From positions 806,001 through 870,000 of the forward strand of contig JAFBJZ010000891.1 of assembly GCA_016785225.1 (NCBI GenBank): DNA of 64,000 nt. The letters are read 5' to 3'. Made by a program: the position numbers and the translations under genes. This document shows positions 11,348 through 21,300 of the stretch, one piece after another. The stretch's first letter is position 1. Each line of letters begins with the position of its first letter. The notes beneath the pieces were generated by a model. That model had not been told where the DNA came from. It was given only the letters and a program-made list of their open reading frames with translations, and did no database searches. Source of the DNA: Psettodes erumei. Its lineage: Eukaryota; Chordata; Actinopteri; Pleuronectiformes; Psettodidae.

Positions 11348-12535
11348 TCATGCAGAGAGAGACAGCTATCAAGTAGGCTTCCTAGACGATGAAAAGCCAG
11401 TGGTATGAGGCCAAAATAAGGATATGTGTATCCTCTGGGTTTATGTGTAGTTGTTTGCATCCCAGGAATGTAATTTGGTTTTTTTTCCTGGAGACATAGA
11501 TAAGAAGGAAGAAGAGGGGAGATAAAGAGGATAGGACAACGGAGGAGGAAGGAAAAGGGCAGTTAGGGTGGTGGGGGGTCGCAGCAGCAGTCTGTGTGAG
11601 CCAAAACAAATATAAACCTATCCAAGGTGAGTGTGATAAACAGTGTTTAAAAGGAGGGGCTCAGTCTTGGCTTGACTAATTTGTATAATTAGACAGTGTT
11701 TGATTTATTGAGTGAGTTTGAGTGTTTTGTTCTGTCCTCTTGGTTTGGGTTTTGTCTTCACAGATGACTGATGGCTTATGGGCGGAGGGCTTTGCAGGAT
11801 TTTTTCCATGTTTGTTACAGCCTGGATCAAGGCTGTTGTCTGTCTAAAAAAGAGCTGGTGTTTGGAAAATGGAAATCTCTGTGGGAGTTCCCTCTCTCTA
11901 CATGCCCCTCTCCCTTTATCCCCTAGCTTATTTTTTTTGACTGTTTAATTATCAGGAAACATTCCTTAACCAAAAGGTGTGAAACAAATAGTTATATTTT
12001 ATTGAAACAGTCTTGTTTGTTTGTGCCATCATTTCTATCAGTAATAATGGCAATGTAATCAGCAATTCAATCATAAAACTCAGTGCTTGGATTTTGGCTT
12101 GCATTCACAGGTAGACAGTTCCCATTCTTCTGAGCTGTGGAAAAAATGTTGTTGTTTAATTGAGAATGCCAAAAGGAAAAAAGTCAAAATCGTCCTTGTT
12201 TCTTACCCAAGTTGATTTCTGCATAGGCCCAATTTTTGATTACATTATATTCGTTCTGCAGACATTTCTTAACCTAAAGACTGATAAGTTCAGCAGGATT
12301 ACGGCAGTATAGGCACGCACATGCTATACTGTAAAACCACCCTGGAGCAGAGGTGCACAATTCCTTGCATGGGTGTAAATTTGGGTATGGACAGTAGGGA
12401 CATATCCCTCCCAATGTCAAGGTGTTTCTGAATTGTGCCAACCAATATATGAAAAAATCTTGCCATTTTCACTCTGCTCTGTGTTGCTGGTAAGATCTAT
12501 GCAGCAACTATAAGCTGTCAGAATTGTGTTTTCTG

Positions 12536-12640
12536 CAAATCCAATCCAATTTTTTTTGTATCACGCCAATTCACAACATGTAGTATCTCAAGGTCCTTTA
12601 CAAAGAAAGGTCAAGAACTTACATCTATAGAGAGATATGC
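12536..12640 (-). repeat. Teleost interspersed repeat fragment (LINE-associated)
   Basis: The words CACGCCAATTCACAAC, ATCTCAAGGTCCTTTACAAAG and CTATAGAGAGA in this order match a repeat I recognise from many teleost genomes. There it lies in the antisense 3' region of the L2/Rex-type LINE also present at 52.2-53.9 kb. Only about 100 bp remains. The assignment is from memory of the repeat and not from a search. Confidence 0.5.
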
Positions 12641-13383
12641 AGTAGATATAGATATATGGACATATATCTATGCGCGTGTATGTATTTCCTGGTATTTCAA
12701 TTGTGTTTTTGTTTTGCTTTGTATAAGATTTAGTATTCAGTTTTACAGGCACACAGGGAGATGTTCTTATTATATGGGAGGAGACCAGCAGTGAAAGGGG
12801 AGTGTGTGTATGTGTGTGTACTGGTTGCCTAGGCAGAGTGGAGCAGCACAGATTAACAGGTGTCTATGTGACACTTTATAGAGCTCCACCTGGACAGCAG
12901 GAATTTTAAATGGTTGACTGACTAATCCTCAACAATCTCCCTGTACTCAACTTTGGTCCTGACTCATGTATATGACTCACTGCAGTCACAACGCAGTGGA
13001 AATTTTTCCATGTGAGAAATATTTAGGCAATCACTGTGCCATTTTCTGATTGGTCAAAATGACCTCTCAAGTAAGGTCATTTTGTTTTTCTTAAGGTGCT
13101 GAGAGGATATAAAGGGACTGGAGTAAGACAAGCTTTTAGGTTTCATTTTTTCTTCTGACCTGAGTCTTTCAGGTTAATTTGGAAGATTATTTTCTCATAT
13201 TATACTATAGACACATCCTGGAGTACATGACTTGCTTTTGAATTGGAGTGTTATCATACTGGAAATAGCCATTACAAGATGGTAAATTGCACATGGCCAA
13301 CAAAAATACTTGAATGCTGTCGCATTCAAACCATAATTAATTGATATTAAAGATTGAACGTGTGCCAAGATTCCATTCCTCAC
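12641..13383. other. Non-coding, contains a promoter-like cluster
   Basis: No coding potential is seen. A GTGTGTATGTGTG tract lies near 12805 and the element at 13056-13114 is listed separately. Confidence 0.5.
13048..13114 (+). promoter_or_regulatory. ER8-type nuclear-receptor-like site next to TATA
   Basis: AAAATGACCT (13056-13065) and AGGTCATTTT (13074-13083) form a perfect 10-bp inverted repeat around 8 bp, which places two AGGTCA half-sites as an everted repeat with an 8-bp spacer. An inverted CCAAT (GATTGG, 13048-13053) lies just upstream and TATAAAG (13108-13114) 25 bp downstream. Everted repeats of AGGTCA are known binding arrangements for RXR heterodimers. No gene is visible downstream, so function is conjecture. 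Confidence 0.35.
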
Positions 13384-13986
13384 ACCATTACCTCAACAGC
13401 TGCAGCCTGGAATGTTACACAAGGCAGGTTCGGTCCATGAATTCATGTTTACACCAGATTTTTACCAGACCATTTGTAGCCTCAGCAGAAATCCAGATTC
13501 ATCAGACCAGACTATGATTTCCCAGTTTTCAACTGTCCAGCATTGGTGAGTTTGTTGGTGGTGCCTGGAGCTTCAGATTTCTGTTCTTGCCTGACAGGAG
13601 TGGAACCTGGCAGGTTTTCTGCTGTTGTAGACCATTCACCTCAAGACATTTGTTAACTCTAAGATGCTTTTCTATTCACCACAACTGTAAAGAGTGGTTA
13701 CCTGAGTTACTGTAGCCTTTCTGTCAGCTCCAGTCATTCTCTGTCCAGTCATACTCTGGAGACTGTGTGTGAAAACTCAAGCAGATCAGTAGTTTCAGAA
13801 ATACTCAAACCAGCCCATTTGACACCAACAATCATGCCACAGTCAAAGTCTCAAAGAGAACATGTTTTTTCCATTCTGATGTTTGATGGGAATATTAACT
13901 GAAGTTCCTGACCTGTATCTGCAGAAGCTTGTGCATTAAACTGTTGCCAAGTTTACAGGTGTTCTGAATAATGTGCTCAGTGAGTA
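13384..13986 (-). mobile_element. Tc1/mariner fragment (same family as 49.2 kb copy)
   Basis: On the minus strand the right-hand end reads as a degraded terminal repeat (AGTACTCACTGAGCACATTA, compare TACACTCACCAGCCACTTTA at 49211). It is followed by the N-terminal half of a Tc1-type transposase: the stretch after the start codon near 13880, a helix-turn-helix region, and HEFMDRTCLV (family HESMDPSCLV) near 13440. The element is cut at about 13384, before the rest of the DDE domain. Many stops and indels are present. It is listed as a decayed transposon, not a gene. Confidence 0.7.
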
Positions 13987-14794
13987 CTAGCTTGTCAATA
14001 GGATTTGTTCATTTCTGTTTTGTGTCTGCAGGTTTGTCGACAATAAAAACATAGAATATTTCCAGACAGAAGGTATGGGTACTAAAATCCCATGTGTATG
14101 TGTTTGTGATGTGGGGTAATGGAAGGGAGTGCTCTTTGGTATGTTCCAGGAGGATTTATATGGCATCTGTTGGCCAGGAAGGGGTGGGATGAGGGGAAAG
14201 AAAGTAAAGAAGAAGGAGATGGGAGTTAAGCACCTTTGGGCATGATGTGGAACATTTCACACAGAAACTGAGCATACAAATAAATTTGTGTACAAAAACA
14301 GTGTTTGTCGTTCAACAAAAAAACACTGTGTAATCACACCCCTGTCTGTATGTATATTTTGTATTTGCATACGACCTCTGTAACTGACTGGCTAGTAGAT
14401 GAAGTTTGTCACAGTGCCCCATGGTTTGTTACAGGGGAAACATGCTGCAGCCAGCCCTATGACATATAAAGAAAGCTTGAATCTTCCTTGTGGAAGTTAC
14501 TTTAATGAGGCTTGTGTCAGTGCAGCCTCCAACAGAAGTACATCCAGAGTGAGTGGCCGTCTGCCTCGACCTGCTGGGTTAAAAGAAGAGAGATTGGGTA
14601 CAGTGGAGAAAGAGGAGGGAGAGGGCTGATCCCTTTTCCACCTAAAATCCTACCTGATAAAACCATTGTAGTTTTTTGCTACTACTGTACCCTGTTTGTG
14701 GTCTTGGTTCTTTAGAACCCTCCTCTCTATCGGTGTCACCCCCCTGTGAGCATTGCTCAATACCCAGTCCTTCATCACATTTTTATATACCTTC
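13987..14794. other. Non-coding, nothing recognised
   Basis: No element or exon was identified between the Tc1 fragment and the L1 target site. Confidence 0.5.
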
Positions 14795-14810
14795 AAATGT
14801 TGCATGAGTT
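14795..14810. repeat. L1 target-site duplication, left copy
   Basis: AAATGTTGCATGAGTT matches AAATGTTGCACGAGTT at 19890-19905 at 15 of 16 positions. The T-rich tail of the minus-strand L1 starts directly after it. Confidence 0.9.
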
Positions 14811-14997
14811 GTTTTTTTTGTTGTTGTTTTTTTTAGGTTTTCCAATTTTTTATTTGCTCATATCGGGTTTTTAATACCCCCTATTCTTTAATACTCTTTT
14901 TATTGTTTTTTCAATTCTATGGACACAAACAATACAAAAACAAAACCAACAACAAAATCCCACCCCAAACTAACAGTGAGCGCTGCAATATATATAT

Positions 14998-15002
<5 letters not shown>

Positions 15003-15080
<78 letters not shown>
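15003..15080. repeat. (TA)n microsatellite in L1 3' UTR
   Basis: A pure TA run of about 39 units lies inside the L1 3' UTR, which is otherwise recognisable on both sides. Confidence 0.95.
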
Positions 15081-15083
<3 letters not shown>

Positions 15084-16662
15084 CAGGAGACAGGTACGTA
15101 AGTGAATAGCACATAAAATAAAGGAAAGGGCAGTCAGCCCTCATCTTCCAGGGACAGATGATGAGTTATAGTTTCTGTAGGAATGAGTGCAATGGTTCCC
15201 AGATCCTCCAAAATCTGTCCGATTTGTGATAAAGATCATGAGTCAGCTTCTCAAGAGGAATAAGAGCAGAAATTTGAGATATCCTCATGTCAAATGTAGG
15301 GACCTGGGGAGTTGACCACCGCGACATGAAACATTTTTTAGCAAGAAACAAGAGAATTATTAACAGAGATCTGGTATCCTTGTCAAAAAATTGCCTGGAT
15401 AATGGTTTAGAAGACAGAAAGAAGGAGATAGCAAAAACTGTTTCCCAGTGACCTCCTGGATTACAGAGTGAACCCCCTTCCAGAAAGTCTGGATGCGGTC
15501 ACATGACCAAAACAAGTGGATAAATGTGCCTATACATATTTTACATTTATAACAAAGATTGGAGGTGTCAGGTAACATTCTCTGGAGGCAAACTGGTGTA
15601 TAGTAAGTTCGGTAAACCCCACCGCAGAACTTGTCCCAGTCTACCAGACTGTATGTCACCTCCAGCTCAGTCCCTGAAGAATCATAGCCTGAAGAATCAG
15701 AATGAAGTAGTGAAGTATAGCTCTTGGAAAGCAGGCCTTTGGGGGATTTGGCCAAAACTATAGTATTTTCCAGCTCTGGCAGTCCCATGCGAAACCCGCC
15801 TACCCTCAAGAGAGACCCTATAAAGTGACAAATTTGGAGATACTTGCAAAAATCTCTATGAAAAATATTAAAATCAGCCCCGATTTGCTCAAATTACTTA
15901 ACAGAGGTGGATACCAGCAAGTCTGTGAGGTATGAATAAGCCCTTAGATGTCCAGTCCAGCAAACCAATATTCCTAATCTGTGTTGGTAAATCTGGATTA
16001 AGAGCCAGGGGAGACCAGAGAGAGATGACAGGGGAAATATTTAGGTATTTCTTCACATCTTGTCAAACCAGTAGTGTGCATGTGTGTGTAGTATAGATAG
16101 TTATGTTGTTCTTGAGATGCTTTAACTGATCTATACTATTGATATGAGGAAGGGAGTTAAGGCTTCTGGGATAGCAAGACAGGGCTTCAAGACCCAACCA
16201 GAGGGAATCCTTCCTATTCATAAACCAATTTGACATGATTTTAAGTTGTGCTGACCAAAAATATAATTGTAGATTGGGCAGGGACAAACCTCCCACATCT
16301 TCTGGCTTAGTGAGTATAGAAAACTTAACTCTTTGGTGTTAGTTATTCCAAATATAGCGAGAGATATGGGAGTTCAGTGATTTGCCCTGGTCAAATAGCA
16401 CAGGAGATTTTGAAATAAGTAGTTCAACCAAGGAAGAATGTTCATCTTTATAGTGTTGATTCTCCCAAGGAGAGAAGTTGGTAGGGAGGCCCATTTCGTA
16501 AAATCATTCTTAACCTTTTGGATTAGGGGTGAGTAGTTACTTTCAAACAGATTATTTAAATCAGGTGTGACAATGATACCCCCCCAGACACCTGAAAAGG
16601 AAATTGTATTGACATATCCTGGGGGATATTAAAAATCTGACGGCAGGCCACAGCTTACTCCT

Positions 16663-17502
16663 TTGTGCATCAGATTACAGAACTGTGTGTCTGGTCATCT
16701 GAATAGTAACATCGGAGCCCCCTGGGGAACTGTGCTGTCTCCATTCCTCTTCACCACATGCACGTTAGACTTTAAGTATTGCACTGAGTCATGTCATCTG
16801 CAGAAATTCTCTGATGACACAGCCACTGTGGGGTGTGTGGAGGGGGGGGAGGGAGACTGAGTACAGCGACGTGGTCGACCGCTTTGTGAAGTGGTGTGGG
16901 GAGAACCACCTGCAGCTCAACGTGCCGAAGAAGAGGGAGATGGTGGTGGACTTCAGGAGGAACAAGCCCCTGCCCTCTCCTGTCAGCATCAGTGGGACGG
17001 ATGTGGATCTTGTGGACTCGTACAAGTACCTGGGTGTTACACTCAATAATAAACTAGATTGGACCACCAACACTGAGGCCATCTACAAGAAGGGCCTGAG
17101 CCGGCTTTACTTCCTTCATCTCTGCAACAAGACAACAACAAGCTGTCTGTTGTGGCGAGCACCATCTTCTTTGCTGCGGTGTCCTGGGGTGCGGGCATCA
17201 AGGCAAAGGACGCCAACAAACTGAACAAACTGATCAGGAAGGGAGGGTCTGTTGTTGGCTCCAAACTTGTCACCCTGGAGGAGGTGGTGAAGGACAGGAT
17301 GCTAGCAAAAGTGCTGGTAATCATGGACATTCCTTCTCACCCCCTCTACAAAACACTAGACAAGTTAAAGAGCAGCTTCAGCAACAAACTCATTCAAATC
17401 GGCTGCTCTAAGGAACAATACAGGAAATCATTCCTACCATGTGCAATAAGACTACATAACTCATCAACCTCTGTCAAAACCACAATCACACACCTGGACT
17501 AA
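16663..17502 (+). pseudogene. L2-type reverse transcriptase C-terminal part
   Basis: Three frames are needed to read through. Frame one gives GAPWGTVLSPFLF and LQKFSDDTATVGCV, the RT motif B region and the xxDD catalytic motif, up to 16860. After a G-run slip (about 16841-16850) a second frame gives NHLQLNVPKKREMVVDFRRN and YKYLGVTLNNKLDW...KKGLSRLYFL to about 17130. A third, after a loss near the YHSV region, gives FFAAVSWGAGIKAKDANKLN...RKGGSVVG and ends at 17502. The SDD pair is intact, but truncation and two frameshifts rule out function. Confidence 0.8.
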
Positions 17503-17578
17503 ATCTACCACCGTTTGCACTGAATCCTTCACTGCTTTGCCATATACTGTTGATACTACTGTTACTATTACTATATAT

Positions 17579-17589
17579 TATTGTTATTA

Positions 17590-17625
<36 letters not shown>
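17579..17625. repeat. (TTA)n microsatellite in L2 3' UTR
   Basis: An ATT/TTA run of about 15 units with degenerate flanks that together reach about 17705. Confidence 0.9.
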
Positions 17626-17627
<2 letters not shown>

Positions 17628-19889
17628 GTTATTATTATATATTATATTATTGATACTATTGTTACTGTTACTATTACTGTATCAGATATATTATTACTAT
17701 ATTACTAAAAGTAACATAACCCTCTTACCATCTGTATTATTAACATCATCTTGCTGCTGCACTTTATTTACCTATTTATCCTGTGTTTTCTCAAGTGCCC
17801 TTGTCCCATTCCGTATTTTTATTTTTACTTCTAGTCCATTTTTATTCTATTTTTTCTACCTCAGTGTTTTATGTCATTGTATTTCTATTGTAATTTAATG
17901 TACCGGATTGCTGCTATGACAACATAATTTCCCTTCAGGGATGAATAAAATAATCTATCTATCTATCTATCTAAAATGGTGACAGGGGGCACCCCCGTCT
18001 GCAGCCCCTGCACATGAGGAAACCATCAGACATCAGGCCATTTGTCACTGGCTATTGGGCTGGAATAGAAGGTTTTGATCATATTAATGAAGTTAGGGCC
18101 TCGGCCAAATTTTAATAATACCTGAAACAAAAAAGACCATTCCACTCGATCAAAGGCCTTTTTGGCATCAAGAGAGACTATCAGTGCTGTTTTTTTATGA
18201 GTGTTAAGATACTGAACCTGTCTGTACCATATCTTGATTTTACAAACCCTGCCTGATCTGGGTTTATTATTTTTGGAAGGATATTTTCCAGTGCTGGCCA
18301 GTACCTTAGCAACAATTTTGTAGTCAACACTAAGGAGGCTAATGGGCCTAAAAGATGAATAATCCAAGTTTGTTTTAATCCTTTTTTAGGAGTAAGCTAA
18401 TAGAAGCATATCTCCAGGAAGGGGGGATGCCAGCTTTTAAAACTCAGTTGATAGCGGGCATAAAGCTTGGGTGGATTTCTGGCCAGAATTTCTTTAAATA
18501 TTCCAGTGGAAACCCATCTGGGCCTGGACACTTCCCGTTCAGCATAGGTTGAATAGCGGTCCAGACCTCCTCCGACATGAATGCGGTGTCTAAGCTGGAG
18601 CGATCCTCTTCCACAATGGAGGGTAAGGAAATATCGTTCAAGTACGAAGCGATGTCCACATCGGCCTTCTCTGCATTGTACAGGGATTAATAAAAAGCTT
18701 GGAACGTACTATTGACAATCACTTGGTCACATGTGAAATCCCCATTCTGTGTTCTTATCATGTTAATTGAGCGATCATTATTTTGGTTTTTCAATTGGTG
18801 GGCTAGTAGGTGACCAAATTATACCAAATTCCATATAATATATTACCATATTACCAAATTCATAATATTTCTGTTTAGTGTAAAGTAATAGTTTCTTGTC
18901 ATGATGAGTATGATCCATATTAAGTTCAGTCCTAGCAGCCACAAGAGCCTTTAAATTTGTTGATGTAGGTGATTGTTTATGTACTTGCTCCAGCCTAGTC
19001 ACTTCTTTTTCAAGTTTTTTTCTGTTTTCCTCTAAGGCTTTTTTTGGTGAGAGCTTTGCTTTAGCTGCATCCCAGATTGTGGCAGAGGACACTGGAGAAC
19101 TTTTATTATTGAGCCAGAATTGTGATAGATTGCAGATCGATTAGATTGAAGATGCAGAAAGAGTCGCTACTCAAAAATGAGGTGTTGAATTTCCAGGTGG
19201 GAGTTCTAGGGATGTTAAATACTGGGTTAATGTACAGATGTACTGAGGCGTGGTCTGATAGAACAATAGGGTCTATACAGCAGGTCTGGACAGAATGTAA
19301 AAAGTTCTGGGGAATAAAAACTAGTCTAGTCTAGAGTACAAGTTGTGAGGATGCGAATAGAACATGTAGTCCCCCATTTTAGGATGTGACGCCAAATATC
19401 TATCAATCCAGTATCCGTGCATAAATTTTTAAGGACGACAGACGATCTTTGGTTAGATATGGATACAGAGGAGGATTTATTCAGAGAGGCATTCATTACA
19501 CTATTAAAATCACTAGCCAGAAAACCCAGGCAATTGCAATAGTTGTTGAACATTAAAATCATTCGTGACATAAACTGAGGTGAATCATTGTCTGCTATTG
19601 TTAGCTAAGATTTGCTCCATTGTAGCCTGGCCAGTTGGCATTGGCTCTGAGATGTTAGCATTGACCTCGCAGGAGGTGCGTGAGGCCGCATGTTAGGCAG
19701 TTTTCTTCTTAACGTCAGAGCCTGACGGCGAGAAAATATGGTGGTTTTTGTCTCGCTGTGGTCTAGGCATCTCTGAAGTACAATGCGGCTGATGGTACTG
19801 ACTTTATTTGGAGGAAGTCACTTATTTATATAAAACCTGAAGCGGAGTAAAGTCTCAAGCGTCCATCTTGATCCAGACCACGTAACCGT

Positions 19890-19905
19890 AAATGTTGCAC
19901 GAGTT
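19890..19905. repeat. L1 target-site duplication, right copy
   Basis: AAATGTTGCACGAGTT pairs with 14795-14810 with one T/C difference, and marks the 5' end of the minus-strand L1. Confidence 0.9.
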
Positions 19906-19924
19906 TTAAAACCATGCTTCATGC

Positions 19925-20960
19925 TTCTTCAGGAAACTTGAAAAGCTGGGAGAGATAATATATGCCTATGGGGCAGAGAGATTTGAGGTAAACCCACGGC
20001 CATGGAAGGAAGCATTTGAGAAGCCCAAGACTAGGAGACAGCAGGAGATACAGAGGCTTGTAACACAAAGAAGAAGCTTAAAGAAACAGTGGGAAAAGGC
20101 CACAGAAGAGGGGAGAAGGGGACTGGAAGCACTGTAAAGCATTATGAGAAGAGCAGAAGAGAGGCTGAAAAGGCAAAGGAAGAAGAAAGAACGAGCCAGG
20201 ACAGCCTTCTACAGAGACCCCTAGAAGTTTGTCAAGACCTTCTTTGAAAAGGAGAAATCTGGGAGCCTTAAGGTACCCATGAGGGAACATATCTGAATAG
20301 GACTTCTTCTGGAATCAAAAAGCACACACCAGCCACTGTTCCAGCTGACATGCCACCACTCCAACAACCAGAACATCAGATGGACACAAGGCCCCCCATG
20401 TGGAGTAAAGTAGAGAGAGCAGTAAATCGGGCAAGATCTGCATCTGCTCCTGACCCCAATGTCATTACATACAGTCATTACATACTTTATAAGAACACCC
20501 CTGGCATCCTGAAACACCTCTGGAAGCTAATGGTTGTGACATTGACAAAGAAAAGCATCCCAAAGGCATGGCAAAGGGCAGGAAGGTTTCTTATTCCCAA
20601 GGAGAAGAACTTGTCAACAATCAGTCAGTTCCATCAAATCAGTCTCCTTAATGTGGAAGGGAAAGGTTTTTTCAGTGTCGTGGTCCGAAGACTCTCAGCT
20701 TTTCTGCAGATCAACAACTTTGTTGACACCTTGGTGCAGAAGGCAGGGATAGGCAGTTACTTGGGATGTTCAACATGACCACCATCACAACAACCAAGGC
20801 ATGTACCCGGCGTCTCCTAGGTAAACTCCAGGAAAAGATTGAGTGGGTGCAAATGGAAATTAAACTTGGCAAATCTCACAGTATCTCCATTGTCAAAGGC
20901 CAGCTCACCAATGAGAGGTTCTTCATAAACAATGAGCCAATACCAACTGTCTCACAGGTG
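19925..20960 (+). pseudogene. RLE-type (R2/NeSL-like) LINE ORF, decayed
   Basis: The plus strand encodes, with stops and shifts, the N-terminal to palm part of a LINE polyprotein of the group that has a C-terminal restriction-like endonuclease. In order: basic helix-rich KKKERARTAFYRDP...FVKTFFEKEKSGSLKVP (about 20185-20275), VPADMPPLQQPEHQMDTRPP, VNRARSASAPDPN (usual form SSPGPNG), YKNTPGILKHLWKLM, WQRAGRFLIPKEKN and ISLLNVEGKGFFSVVVRRL (about 20570-20700). A junction at about 20765 then runs straight into MTTITTTKACTRRLLGKLQE and VKGQLTNERFFINNEPIPTV (to 20945). The segment in between, which carries the YMDD motif, is deleted. No intact 5' or 3' end was found. Confidence 0.7.
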
Positions 20961-21159
20961 TTCTTATTTCCAGCTTGTTTTATTTCATCTGTCAGAGCTT
21001 ACCCTGTTAGGGATCTCATTGGTCCATAAAGGTCTGAAAACTCCGTCCAACTTTAATCAACCACTTTAGTCTAATCAGCCACAGAATTGAAAAAAACACT
21101 TTTATGTTTTCCATCATTTACCTTTAGATATGTGTGTCAGCTTTTATTGTTGGACCATG

Positions 21160-21300
21160 AAGGTGGCACAGTGAGGCAGCGGTTAGCACTGTATCCTCAT
21201 AGCAAGATGGTTCTACCCAGTTGGCTGGGGCTTTTCTGTGGGGAATTTGCATGTTCTACCCTTGCATGTGTGGGTTTCCTCCACATGCTCCATCATCAAT
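21160..21300 (+). repeat. tRNA-SINE-like fragment (5' half)
   Basis: GGCACAGTGAGGCAGCGGTTAGCACTG resembles the A-box region, and TTCTACCCAG a damaged B-box region, of a very common teleost repeat. It continues GGGGCTTTTCTGTGGGGAATTTGCATGTTCTACC as that repeat does. The 3' half is absent; a separate 3' half lies at 48.96 kb. Confidence 0.6.

Larger units (their letters stand above)
4272..12535. other. Non-coding stretch, no gene or element recognised
   Basis: No frame longer than about 115 codons occurs and none resembles a known protein. It holds short (CA)n/(GT)n tracts (about 6698, 8284-8314, 11315-11342), AT-rich DNA and one promoter-like cluster near 6.8 kb (listed separately). I see no exon with convincing splice sites and coding bias. 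Confidence 0.6.
16640..17973 (+). mobile_element. L2-type LINE 3' end, inserted in the L1
   Basis: A 5'-truncated LINE of the CR1/L2/Rex group in the opposite orientation to the host L1. It starts inside the RT domain and ends with GGGATGAATAAAATA followed by (ATCT)n at about 17951-17973, the short tandem tail typical of L2. The 3' UTR contains an expanded (TTA)n block. L1 sequence stops on both sides, but about 400 bp of L1 is missing between the two edges. The insertion therefore came with a deletion, or filled an earlier one. No clear target duplication was found. Confidence 0.75.
15166..19571 (-). pseudogene. L1-type ORF2 (endonuclease, RT, C-terminus), decayed
   Basis: Reading the minus strand from 19571 to 15166: APE endonuclease end (ASDFNSVMN, LCTDTGLIDIWR), then DPIVLSDHASV (SDHAPV motif, about 19260), a linker helix (KALEENRKKLEKEV), and NGKCPGPDGFPLEY (18540). 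RT follows with FRPISLLSVDYKIVAKVLA and DAKKAFDRVEW (18170), then a degraded GCPLSP-like block at about 18000 where the L2 LINE interrupts. It resumes near 16620 with IIVTPDLNNLFE...LGRINTIKMNILPW, then GGLSLPNLQLYFW (16290), a Cys-rich end (CYKCKICIGTFIHLFWSC, 15540) and a stop near 15166. The section that should carry the catalytic YxDD, about 130 residues between GCPLSP and YLGI, is absent, as are stretches further upstream. Several frameshifts and stops are present. Confidence 0.8.
14811..19889 (-). mobile_element. L1/Tx1-type LINE with TSD, interrupted and deleted
   Basis: A complete insertion unit on the minus strand. The poly(A) tail (T/GTT-rich on plus, 14811-14835) and the 3' UTR with AATAAA signals and a large (TA)n tract are on the left. 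ORF2 pieces run rightwards and the 5' UTR begins near 19889. A 16-bp target-site duplication brackets it. At the 5' end a short ORF1 start survives on the minus strand (MPRPQRDKNHHIF..., ATG at about 19770) but breaks off after about 25 codons and joins mid-endonuclease sequence near 19571. ORF1 and most of the endonuclease are therefore deleted. An L2-type LINE sits inside it at about 16640-17973. Confidence 0.85.

Noticed and set aside
14900..15144. Tyr-Ile repeat proteins
   Set aside because: Translation of (TA)n in the L1 3' UTR.
21160..21300. A functional tRNA gene
   Set aside because: The A-box-like region is present but the B box is damaged and no cloverleaf closes; it continues as a known repeat pattern.
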